A DNA stretch of 5,984 bases from Verrucomicrobiales bacterium (GTDB taxonomy: Bacteria > Verrucomicrobiota > Verrucomicrobiae > Limisphaerales > UBA9464). Positions 1 to 5,984 of the stretch are shown here, piece by piece. Every line of letters starts with the position of its first letter. The stretch's first letter is position 1. The position numbers were made by a program, and so were the translations under genes. The stretch is taken from the NCBI GenBank assembly GCA_005789375.1, contig SXXZ01000260.1, forward strand, positions 1-5,984. Reading direction: 5' to 3'. The notes under the pieces were generated by a model. The model did not search any database. It was not told the DNA's origin and saw only the letters and a list, made by a program, of their open reading frames with translations.

Positions 1-2
1 TC

Positions 3-218
3 TTCTTCGGAAATCGATTGGAAGAGGAGTACTTCGCTCTCCATCAGGAGCTGGGTTTTTCAAAGGCAGAGCTGGCGCGGATCGCTCTGAACGGCATCGA
101 AATCGCCCTCCTAAACCCAGAGAAAAAACAGGCGCTGGTGGCCGAGTGGCAGGCCTTTGTGGCGGCCGAGTCACTGGACCTAGCGATCGCCGAGGGTTCA
201 AACCGCTTCGTGGGATGA
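3..218 (+). CDS. add: Adenosine deaminase family protein, C-terminal end (5' partial)
   Basis: This is the last 71 codons of a gene that enters from the left edge and stops at TGA 216-218; the rest lies outside the window. The readable protein begins FFGNRLEEEYFALHQELGFS and continues through KAELARIALNGIEIALLNPE. Metal-dependent adenosine deaminases (amidohydrolase fold, usually about 330-350 residues) end in this pattern: a 'FG..L..EY' segment just after the last beta strand, then 'GLS..EL..L..NGIEAAFL...EK..L'. The enzyme hydrolyses adenosine to inosine and ammonia in cytoplasmic purine salvage. The zinc ligands and catalytic Glu/Asp lie upstream of the window and cannot be checked. A related family member, such as a bacterial adenine deaminase of the same fold, is possible, so the symbol is tentative. 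TTG at 18 should not be read as a start, because the family similarity continues upstream of it. Confidence 0.82.
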   Translation, partial: FFGNRLEEEYFALHQELGFSKAELARIALNGIEIALLNPEKKQALVAEWQAFVAAESLDLAIAEGSNRFVG

Positions 219-451
219 GTTTTCCATGGCCGCGGGCCAGTGTGTGCCGTGTGGGTTGAGTGCAACCGCGGGTGGGACATACCGGCACCCCAAGCGTTCT
301 GAAGGAACGTTGTATGACACTCGGTCCGTCCATGAGTTCGCTCGGTCCACCCCTGAGTTCGAGAAACGAAGAGGACTTCTCCTCATGGGACCCTCACGGG
401 ATGCCCGACAGCGCCTTGTGAACCGACAGATCAACGTCTAGCCTTCAGCTC
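219..451. other. Intergenic region between deaminase and protease; no convincing gene
   Basis: A 233-bp gap between two same-strand genes. An open frame at 226-441 (71 codons) resembles no family I know and has no visible ribosome binding site, so I do not call it. Several short inverted repeats occur: 227-231 with 235-239 (5 bp, 3-nt loop); 244-249 with 283-288 (6 bp), enclosing a 5-bp tetraloop hairpin 254-258/263-267; 293-299 with 305-311 (7 bp including one G-T pair); and 371-374 with 381-384. None is followed by a T-run, so none looks like an intrinsic terminator for the deaminase. They could be a structured leader RNA or chance in GC-rich DNA. No good -35/-10 pair is evident. The gap suggests the protease has its own promoter, but the sequence does not prove it. 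Confidence 0.5.
320..361. repeat. Two abutting 21-bp direct repeats upstream of the protease gene
   Basis: Positions 320-340 and 341-361 match at 18 of 21 bases with no spacer. Both begin CTCGGTCC and end TGAGTTCG; the differences are at the ninth, tenth and thirteenth bases. The repeat ends 90 bp before the protease start. A 21-bp period is two turns of B-form DNA, so the copies face the same side of the helix, as tandem activator or repressor sites often do. No known regulator motif is recognised and no third copy is seen on either side. It could instead be a recent slippage duplication with no function. Confidence 0.6.
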
Positions 452-3400
452 ATGCTTCTCCGTGGATGGATCGCGGGCTTTGTCGTCGCGTTGAGCTGTC
501 TCCTTACTGCTACCGCGCAAGACGCCCGGTTCATCCGACTGCGCAATTCAACCGTCACCACCCCGCCTGCACCCAATTCCAAAGCTCGGAACGCGGCCGT
601 GGCGGCTGGCAAACCTCTCGTCTCTGGCCTGTTCCTCATACAGTTAGAGGGCCCCCTCTCAGCCGAACACCGTGAAACCCTGCAGTCCAAACGACTGCGC
701 CTGCTGAGCCCGGTTCCGGACGACTCCTTTGTTTGCCACCTTGACGCGGCCTCGACGGCGGAGATCCGGGCCATTCCGTTCGTGCGGTGGCTGGGCGAAT
801 ACCAACCCGAGTGGCGAATGGACCAACGCCTGACCGCCGCGATGGCCGCCGAGCCCCAAGTCCCCAGAAATATCCGCCTGCTGCTCAGACCCCAGACCCC
901 GCCCGCAGCATTGATTTCAGCGCTCCGCCAGTTCAGCGGACCGGTCCACCGCACCGAGACGGCCTTTGGCATCTTTCTGGGCGGCAAGACGAGTCCCGGT
1001 CGCATCCTGGATCTGGCGCGATCGGAGTCGGTGCTGTGGATTGAGCCCGCGGGCCGAATGAAGCTCGTGGACGAGATCGCCACCGAAAGCCTGATGGGCG
1101 ATGACGGCACTCCCGGAAAACCCGCCCTAGTTCATAATTTGGGCTTTGATGGACGCGGGGTCACCGTGTCTGTCGCCGACTCTGGCCTCGACACGGGTGA
1201 AGCCGAGACCATGCACCTGGACCTCAATGGACGGGTGGATGCCTTCTTTGCCTACGGTGGCCTAGAGGACGCCTCTGACGAACACAGCCACGGCACGCAC
1301 TGCGCCGGAATCGTGGCCGGCAGCGGTGCCATTGGCACCCAAGATAGCAACGGTTACCTCTGGGGCTTGGGCGCGGCCCCCGGGGCGCACCTGGTAGCTC
1401 AGCGCATTTTCGACGGGGCCGGTGACTATTTTGCGCCCCCCAGTTATGAAACCTTAACCCGAGATGCCGTCCGCAGCGGAGCTTATGTCGGATCCAACTC
1501 CTGGGGTGACGACACACAAGGGCGCTACGACCTCAGCGCCGCAGAATTTGATGCGCTGGTGCGGGATGCCGATGCACGGACTCCCGGAGAACAGCCCTAC
1601 ATTCTCGAATTCAGCGCCGGCAATTCAGGACCCGGCGAGCAAACCATTGGTTCACCGGCCGTGGCCAAAAACGTGATCGCCACCGGCGCCTGCCAGAACG
1701 ATCGCTTCGATCTGGCGCTCTATGCCGAAGGGTCTGAGACCATGGCCGACTTCTCCAGCCGCGGTCCGGCTGAAGATGGCCGCATCAAACCCGACATCAC
1801 CGCACCGGGCACCTGGATCGCCTCGCTCAAAAGCCAATTCGCAAGCGACGCCAATGCCTGGCTCGGGATCGACGAGAACTACCTTTTTCAAGGGGGCACC
1901 TCCCAGGCGGGTCCGCATGTCAGCGGGGCCTGCGCGGTATTTATACAATGGTACCGAGAGACCCAAGGTGGACTCACCCCATCGCCCGCTCTGGTGAAGG
2001 CCTCACTCATTAATTCGGCCGTCGACATGACTTCGGGCGAAGTGCCCGTCGACACCGACGATGAAGAGGCCGGCACCATGCTGGTGGTCGGCGGCACGCC
2101 CCCGGTTCCCAATAATGACGAGGGATGGGGGCGATGCGATGTGGCCGCGCTCATCACCGGGGAGCGCCGCTTCAATTTCACCGATCAAGGAATCGAGCTG
2201 AAAACGGGAGCCTTCTGGGAAAAACGACTCATCGTAGGGGCCGACGATGCGCTGAAAGTCACCCTCGCCTACACCGATGTGCCTGGACTACCCGCGGCCA
2301 TCCCGGCCTTGGTCAACGACCTGGACCTCGAAGTAGTCTCGCCCGATGGGCACATCTTCCGCGGCAACGCCTTCCTCGATGGCGAATCCATGGCCGACAC
2401 CGCTGAAGGCGACCGAATCAACAACGTGGAAGGCGTTTGGATTAGCAACCCGGCCGCCGGCGAATGGATCCTCCGAGTACGAGCCCAACGAGTGCTCCAA
2501 GATGTCCACGGCCGGACCAATGCCACGCCGGAGCAAGACTTCGCCCTAGTGGCCTCCGGCCAAATCCCTTTCCCCGGCGAGGGAGTGGTTTCGTGGGACA
2601 AGGAGACCTATCCGGCCCCGTCCGCCGCCCAAATTCGACTGGTAGACACCGATTTGCGCAATCAGGCCAGCGCCACGGTCACCGTCGCCTCCGATTCGCA
2701 GCCAGTCCCGCTGACCCTCACCCTCCTGCCCAGTGGCACGGGCGGCAGTTTCACTGGGACCGTGTCGCTGGTCACCTCACCGAAGGCGGGCAGCCTGACG
2801 GTGGCCAACGGAAACACGCTCACCATTTCGTACACCGACGCCTCGCCGGCGGGCCTCCGTACTCGGACCGCCACCATCGACCTAGACCCGCCCGTGCTCG
2901 ATTCAGTCCGGGACCTCCAGCGTTTCGGGCGGACCAGCTTGCGTTTCAATGCCAGCGAACCGGTGAGATCGGTGGCGGTCATTAACCCGATCAACGGTCC
3001 CGCCTTCACTGTCACGAATACCTACTTCCGCACCTCACCCGAGCTGTTCCTGCCAGAATTGGTGCCAGACCAAATTTACCGCTACTTTATCGTGGCGACA
3101 GACGGAGCTGGCAATGTCCAGACCAACGACAACGCAGGGCGGTACTACTTCTTTACCGCGACCCGGCCGGCTAAAGCTCTTTTGCTGTATTCGCCCGAGA
3201 CGACCTTTGAGCAACTGAACCTGCCCTTTCCCGAGATCGAGCACTGGACTCAACCCCTCGACGCCCTCGGCATCGATTACGAAGTCTGGAACTTTGCCGA
3301 GACCAACACGGTACCATCGGCCGCCCTGCTCTCCGCATACCGCGTGGTCCTGTGGCGACCCGAAGATTTGGCGACCCTGCCCGCAGGCTTGGCCTCCGGA

Positions 3401-5629
3401 CTGTCGACTTATGTCGCAAGTGGGGGAGCGCTCTTCGCGGCGTCCTCAGAGGTTTTGAGCCGATTGTCTCCGGCGGAGCAGTCGTTCCGCACCAATGTGC
3501 TGCACGTGGCCGACTTCACCGAAGATGTGGGTGCCACCCTCGTTAACGGCATCAATGGGGATCCGATCAGCGCCGGCCTCGCCATTGATCTAGATTATCA
3601 GGAGTTCCCTGACCTGGGGTCGCTGCTCGACTTTTCAACCTTTCCAGACGCCCTGCGACCCACGGGCGACGCGACCTCCATCCTTACCCAAGACGAGGGG
3701 CGGATCATCGGCCTGCGCTATCCGCGCACTGGCAATGACAGTCCAGGGCGGGTGGTCTTTCTGTCGATCCCATGGGAGTCCCTCCCGACGGCAGCCGAAG
3801 CCCCAAACAACAAGGCCACCGTGCTTGGCCGGGCCCTCGACTTTCTGGTGCCGGGATTGCGCGGCGGCTCAAGTGTGACCTTCCACCAACCGGCCTACAC
3901 GCTGCCCTCGGCCGCCATGATCGAGGTGAATGACGCAGCCCGTTCGGGGCAGAAACGGGTCACCTTGCAAATCACCAGCACCTCCGATCCGAAGGGGTTT
4001 GAGTTACCCTTGATCGAAACCCCCTTGAAGGGCGTGTTTCGAGGCCGGGTCACCCTGAGCGCCACGGCCACAGACACAAACTCCACACGACTGCGCTGCG
4101 CCCATGGGGACTTCCTCACGGCCTCTTACAACAACGCCTCCGAAGTCGCCTTAGCAACCCAAGCAATCATCGACACGGTGCCCCCAGTGATCAGCGCGGT
4201 AGACTCTGATCCGGCCTACAATGAGGCGACCATTTCTTGGACCACCGACAAACCCTCCGACAGCCTCGTGCGCTTCGGCGAGAGCGGTGGCGACGATTCA
4301 CTGCTCACCCGCACTGCTTACTCGGCGGACCTGACCACCGAGCACGAAATCCAAATCTCGGGCCTCCAACCCGATCGCGACTACTACTTCCTGCCAGTGA
4401 GTCAGGATGAAGCCGGCAATGCGGTGACGGCGCGTCTGGCGGGGCGCTCATTCCGCCTGCGCACCCTGCGACCTCTGGATGCCCCCTGGCGGGACTCCCT
4501 GGAGAAGGGGCGGTCGGGATGGGCCACCTTCGACGACACGGCCTTCGACGACGAAACCGGAGAGAGCTTGCTCAATACCACGTGGCAGTTTGGCACACCC
4601 TCGAACCGATACGGAATCGCACCCCATAGCGGCACCAATTGCTGGGCCACCAACCTCGAAGGACAAGCGGTCGATACGGCCATCGCCGACCTGCTGAGTC
4701 CGGCCATCGACCTTCGGGACGGTAACACAGCCCGCCTGAAGTTCCGCACCTGGTACGACACCACCGAACGCAGCGACCTCTTGGACTTCGAACTCTGCCA
4801 GGTGGCCATCAGCACCAACAATGGCGCGCAATGGAGCGACCTCGTGGGCTTCGGTTTCGGGGATGTGTCGGCCGATTGGGAAGAGGTGGACGTCGACATC
4901 AGCCGATTCGCTGGGCACGTCGTCCGGATCCGCTTCAACTACCAGTTGCTCAGTTTTGAAACGACCGACCGTCCGGGCTGGTTCGTAGACGATCTGGAAA
5001 TTTCTCTGACCCAGAATCAGTCGTCCTCGTTTTCCATCACCAACAATTTGGCGCAGGCCACCTTCAGTGTCCGGGGGCCCACCAACTTCACGGCGCTCGT
5101 CGGATCCGGCCGTTGGTTTAACGTGTCCAATGCGGTTCCTGGCGAGTACGTGGTGCGATGGACGCCCGTGGAGCATTACCTCACACCCGCCGCAGTCACC
5201 AACCGTGTGAGCACCAACACGCTGGTGCTCAACGGCCGGTACGAGTTTCCCGATGCCAATAAAAACGGGATCTCCGACCTGTGGGAAAGCGCCTACTTTA
5301 ACCGCATTCTGGGAGACGATGCCGCACCCGAAATCGATTCGGACGGCGATGGGTTCTCCAATCACTCCGAGTTCCAGGCGGGAACCGATCCTAAGGACCC
5401 GGCTTCCAGTCTCCGACTCAACCTCCCCTCCGGGGGAGTGAATGCGCCGATCCGGGTCTCCTGGCCCAGCCAGGCGCGCCGAGAATACTTGCTGGAAATT
5501 AGCGACGATCTCCAGCGCTGGACCATCGCCAGCGACCCACGCATCGGGACCGGCGGCCTACTGACCAACACCATCCCCGCCCTGCTAGGACAAGGTCGCT
5601 ATTACTTCCGAGTACGCGTCCAGCCTTGA
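452..5629 (+). CDS. Secreted multidomain KP-43-like subtilisin-family serine protease (S8)
   Basis: Encodes 1725 residues (about 180 kDa), complete. ATG 452 is the first ATG after an in-frame stop at 419-421 and opens a signal peptide (residues 1 to about 23, cut near ATA-QDA), though no Shine-Dalgarno motif precedes it. Two I9-like propeptide subdomains lie at about 60-124 and 140-205. The S8 domain (about 225-565) carries Asp243 (VADSGLD), His280 (HSHGTHCAG), oxyanion Asn391 (SAGNSG) and Ser484 (GGTSQAGPHVSG), so it should be an active endopeptidase. Next is a KP-43/P-like beta-barrel (574-705, LVNDLDLEV and RINNVEGVW). A two-part module occurs at 711-905 and again at 1139-1340; between the copies sits a Rossmann/amidotransferase-like domain (908-1136). 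Then come a MAM/immune-inhibitor-A-like jelly roll (1346-1519, ending GWFVDDLEI), a PEGA-like segment (1527 to about 1585), calcium loops at 1601-1609 and 1629-1637, and a C-terminal domain (1669-1725). No transmembrane helix or LPXTG, PEP-CTERM or gliding-type tail is seen. Its substrate is unknown. The S8 assignment is very secure; names of the later domains are by resemblance. Confidence 0.95.
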   Translation: MLLRGWIAGFVVALSCLLTATAQDARFIRLRNSTVTTPPAPNSKARNAAVAAGKPLVSGLFLIQLEGPLSAEHRETLQSKRLRLLSPVPDDSFVCHLDAASTAEIRAIPFVRWLGEYQPEWRMDQRLTAAMAAEPQVPRNIRLLLRPQTPPAALISALRQFSGPVHRTETAFGIFLGGKTSPGRILDLARSESVLWIEPAGRMKLVDEIATESLMGDDGTPGKPALVHNLGFDGRGVTVSVADSGLDTGEAETMHLDLNGRVDAFFAYGGLEDASDEHSHGTHCAGIVAGSGAIGTQDSNGYLWGLGAAPGAHLVAQRIFDGAGDYFAPPSYETLTRDAVRSGAYVGSNSWGDDTQGRYDLSAAEFDALVRDADARTPGEQPYILEFSAGNSGPGEQTIGSPAVAKNVIATGACQNDRFDLALYAEGSETMADFSSRGPAEDGRIKPDITAPGTWIASLKSQFASDANAWLGIDENYLFQGGTSQAGPHVSGACAVFIQWYRETQGGLTPSPALVKASLINSAVDMTSGEVPVDTDDEEAGTMLVVGGTPPVPNNDEGWGRCDVAALITGERRFNFTDQGIELKTGAFWEKRLIVGADDALKVTLAYTDVPGLPAAIPALVNDLDLEVVSPDGHIFRGNAFLDGESMADTAEGDRINNVEGVWISNPAAGEWILRVRAQRVLQDVHGRTNATPEQDFALVASGQIPFPGEGVVSWDKETYPAPSAAQIRLVDTDLRNQASATVTVASDSQPVPLTLTLLPSGTGGSFTGTVSLVTSPKAGSLTVANGNTLTISYTDASPAGLRTRTATIDLDPPVLDSVRDLQRFGRTSLRFNASEPVRSVAVINPINGPAFTVTNTYFRTSPELFLPELVPDQIYRYFIVATDGAGNVQTNDNAGRYYFFTATRPAKALLLYSPETTFEQLNLPFPEIEHWTQPLDALGIDYEVWNFAETNTVPSAALLSAYRVVLWRPEDLATLPAGLASGLSTYVASGGALFAASSEVLSRLSPAEQSFRTNVLHVADFTEDVGATLVNGINGDPISAGLAIDLDYQEFPDLGSLLDFSTFPDALRPTGDATSILTQDEGRIIGLRYPRTGNDSPGRVVFLSIPWESLPTAAEAPNNKATVLGRALDFLVPGLRGGSSVTFHQPAYTLPSAAMIEVNDAARSGQKRVTLQITSTSDPKGFELPLIETPLKGVFRGRVTLSATATDTNSTRLRCAHGDFLTASYNNASEVALATQAIIDTVPPVISAVDSDPAYNEATISWTTDKPSDSLVRFGESGGDDSLLTRTAYSADLTTEHEIQISGLQPDRDYYFLPVSQDEAGNAVTARLAGRSFRLRTLRPLDAPWRDSLEKGRSGWATFDDTAFDDETGESLLNTTWQFGTPSNRYGIAPHSGTNCWATNLEGQAVDTAIADLLSPAIDLRDGNTARLKFRTWYDTTERSDLLDFELCQVAISTNNGAQWSDLVGFGFGDVSADWEEVDVDISRFAGHVVRIRFNYQLLSFETTDRPGWFVDDLEISLTQNQSSSFSITNNLAQATFSVRGPTNFTALVGSGRWFNVSNAVPGEYVVRWTPVEHYLTPAAVTNRVSTNTLVLNGRYEFPDANKNGISDLWESAYFNRILGDDAAPEIDSDGDGFSNHSEFQAGTDPKDPASSLRLNLPSGGVNAPIRVSWPSQARREYLLEISDDLQRWTIASDPRIGTGGLLTNTIPALLGQGRYYFRVRVQP

Positions 5630-5631
5630 GG

Positions 5632-5652
5632 GGCGTCGATTTCGTCGACGCC
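5632..5652 (+). terminator. Hairpin directly after the protease stop; possible terminator
   Basis: A perfect 8-bp inverted repeat (5632-5639 GGCGTCGA with 5645-5652 TCGACGCC) around the 5-nt loop TTTCG begins 3 bp after the protease stop codon. The stem is GC-rich and well placed to end the message or protect its 3' end. No T-run follows on the plus strand (TATCGCAAAGG), so it is not a textbook intrinsic terminator. Factor-dependent termination or mRNA stabilisation fit as well. Confidence 0.45.
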
Positions 5653-5693
5653 TATCGCAAAGGGGACCGAGCGCCTTCCCGAGTCGCCGGCAG

Positions 5694-5733
5694 AAATAAA
5701 AGTGGCCCGATCCTACAGCGCAGGATCGGGCCA
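5694..5733 (-). terminator. Rho-independent terminator for the minus-strand FG-GAP gene
   Basis: A perfect 12-bp stem (5703-5714 TGGCCCGATCCT with 5722-5733 AGGATCGGGCCA) encloses a 7-nt loop. Read on the minus strand, the stem is followed after one base by TTTTATTT (5701-5694), the U-rich tail expected of an intrinsic terminator. It lies 24 bp beyond the stop of the minus-strand gene. On the plus strand no T-run follows, so it should act mainly on leftward transcription, although the strong stem may also halt transcripts arriving from the protease. Confidence 0.85.
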
Positions 5734-5757
5734 ATCGAAAACTCCTGTGGAGTAATC

Positions 5758-5984
5758 TCAGTGCTTCTTAGGCTGAGCAGCTTCCCAGGTGGCGTGGTCC
5801 ACCTTGCGGGCGGCGTGGGTGAAAACAAACACGCCCTTCTTGTTGCCCACCACGATGTCCGGCAGACCATCACGGTTGTAGTCCACCGCCTTCACCTCGG
5901 TGCCCACCCCAGAAGCGTCGTCGATGATGTGGGGCACGAAGTTTACCGACCGGTCGGCCCCTCGTTGCAATTGGAACCAGTAAA
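5758..5984 (-). CDS. FG-GAP/VCBS repeat protein, C-terminal end (5' partial)
   Basis: The gene runs leftward and stops at 5760-5758; its start lies beyond the right edge, leaving 74 readable residues. They begin YWFQLQRG, pass through VPHIIDDASGVGTEVKAVDY, and include DYNRDGLPD (5883-5857), the D-x-N-x-D-G-x-x-D calcium-binding loop of FG-GAP/VCBS beta-propeller blades. IVVGNKKGVFVF follows and then a Lys/His-rich end. This closing pattern (SGVGT, then D-x-N-x-DG-x-x-DIVVGNKKG) is common at the C-termini of exported FG-GAP proteins of Planctomycetes and Verrucomicrobia, where the propeller is thought to serve in binding or surface contact. Only the final blade is visible, so repeat number, signal peptide and any N-terminal partner domain are unknown. 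TTG at 5970-5968 is not the start, since family-like sequence (YWFQ) lies upstream. It converges on the protease gene, with a terminator between them. Confidence 0.8.
   Translation of the reverse strand, partial: YWFQLQRGADRSVNFVPHIIDDASGVGTEVKAVDYNRDGLPDIVVGNKKGVFVFTHAARKVDHATWEAAQPKKH

Noticed and set aside
226..441. Plus-strand open frame of 71 codons in the intergenic gap
   Set aside because: No family resemblance, no ribosome binding site, and it contains the tandem repeat and inverted repeats; better explained as non-coding. Conservation in relatives would change this view.
416..444. Possible promoter (TTGTGA with a weak TAGCCT about 17 bp later)
   Set aside because: The -10 matches only about half the consensus and would put the transcript start almost at the ATG; not better than chance.
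485..499. Possible lipoprotein signal (ALSC around residue 16)
   Set aside because: The -3 position is Ala rather than Leu and the hydrophobic stretch continues past the Cys to a good ATA-Q signal peptidase I site, so a plain secretory signal is more likely.
445..1110. Minus-strand open frame of 221 codons opposite the protease N-terminus
   Set aside because: It lies wholly opposite well-supported protease sequence, is low-complexity (Arg/Ser-rich) with no recognisable domain; a typical GC-rich antisense shadow.
4448..5365. Minus-strand open frame of 305 codons opposite the MAM-like and PEGA-like regions
   Set aside because: Long but without recognisable motifs, rich in Gly/Val/Arg as expected from antisense reading of this codon usage, and opposite conserved protein sequence.
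5741..5753. 5-bp hairpin ACTCC/GGAGT just downstream of the FG-GAP stop, with a short T-run on the minus strand
   Set aside because: Stem too short to be a credible terminator next to the perfect 12-bp stem and T-tract at 5694-5733.

Overview
The window reads as part of a chromosome from a moderately GC-rich bacterium, probably in the Verrucomicrobiota (Limisphaerales/Pedosphaera-like). This is inferred from protein style, not from a marker gene. The pointers are a giant secreted multidomain protein ending in a calcium-loop stalk (DSDGDGFSN...EFQAGTDP) plus a short 'Y-L-x-x-S-D-D-L-x-x-W' C-terminal domain, next to an FG-GAP/VCBS-type protein ending in 'NRDGLPDIVVGNKKGVFVF'. Both styles are typical of the Planctomycetes-Verrucomicrobia group.

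Layout: (1) 3-218, plus strand, the last 71 codons of an adenosine deaminase family enzyme. (2) 219-451, a 233-bp gap with no convincing gene; it holds several short inverted repeats and an imperfect 21-bp direct repeat in two abutting copies (320-361), upstream of the protease. (3) 452-5629, plus strand, one 1725-residue exported KP-43-like subtilase that fills most of the window. (4) 5630-5757, a convergent intergenic region with a hairpin just after the protease stop and a strong intrinsic terminator that serves the minus-strand gene. (5) 5758-5984, minus strand, the C-terminal 74 residues of an FG-GAP/VCBS repeat protein that runs off the right edge.

The protease, in order: signal peptide; two consecutive I9-like propeptide subdomains; a complete S8 catalytic domain (D243, H280, N391, S484); a KP-43/P-like beta-barrel; a two-part beta-module; a Rossmann/amidotransferase-like domain without a cysteine nucleophile; a second copy of the two-part module; a MAM/immune-inhibitor-A-like jelly roll; a short PEGA-like domain; two calcium loops; and the C-terminal domain. 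It is most likely a cell-surface or secreted protein-degrading enzyme. Nothing ties it functionally to the deaminase upstream. The FG-GAP protein is also of a type usually exported, but it is transcribed convergently and is probably an independent unit.

I found no CRISPR array, tRNA, rRNA, insertion sequence or defence-system gene. The most unusual items are the duplicated module that brackets the Rossmann-like insert and the 21-bp tandem repeat upstream of the protease.
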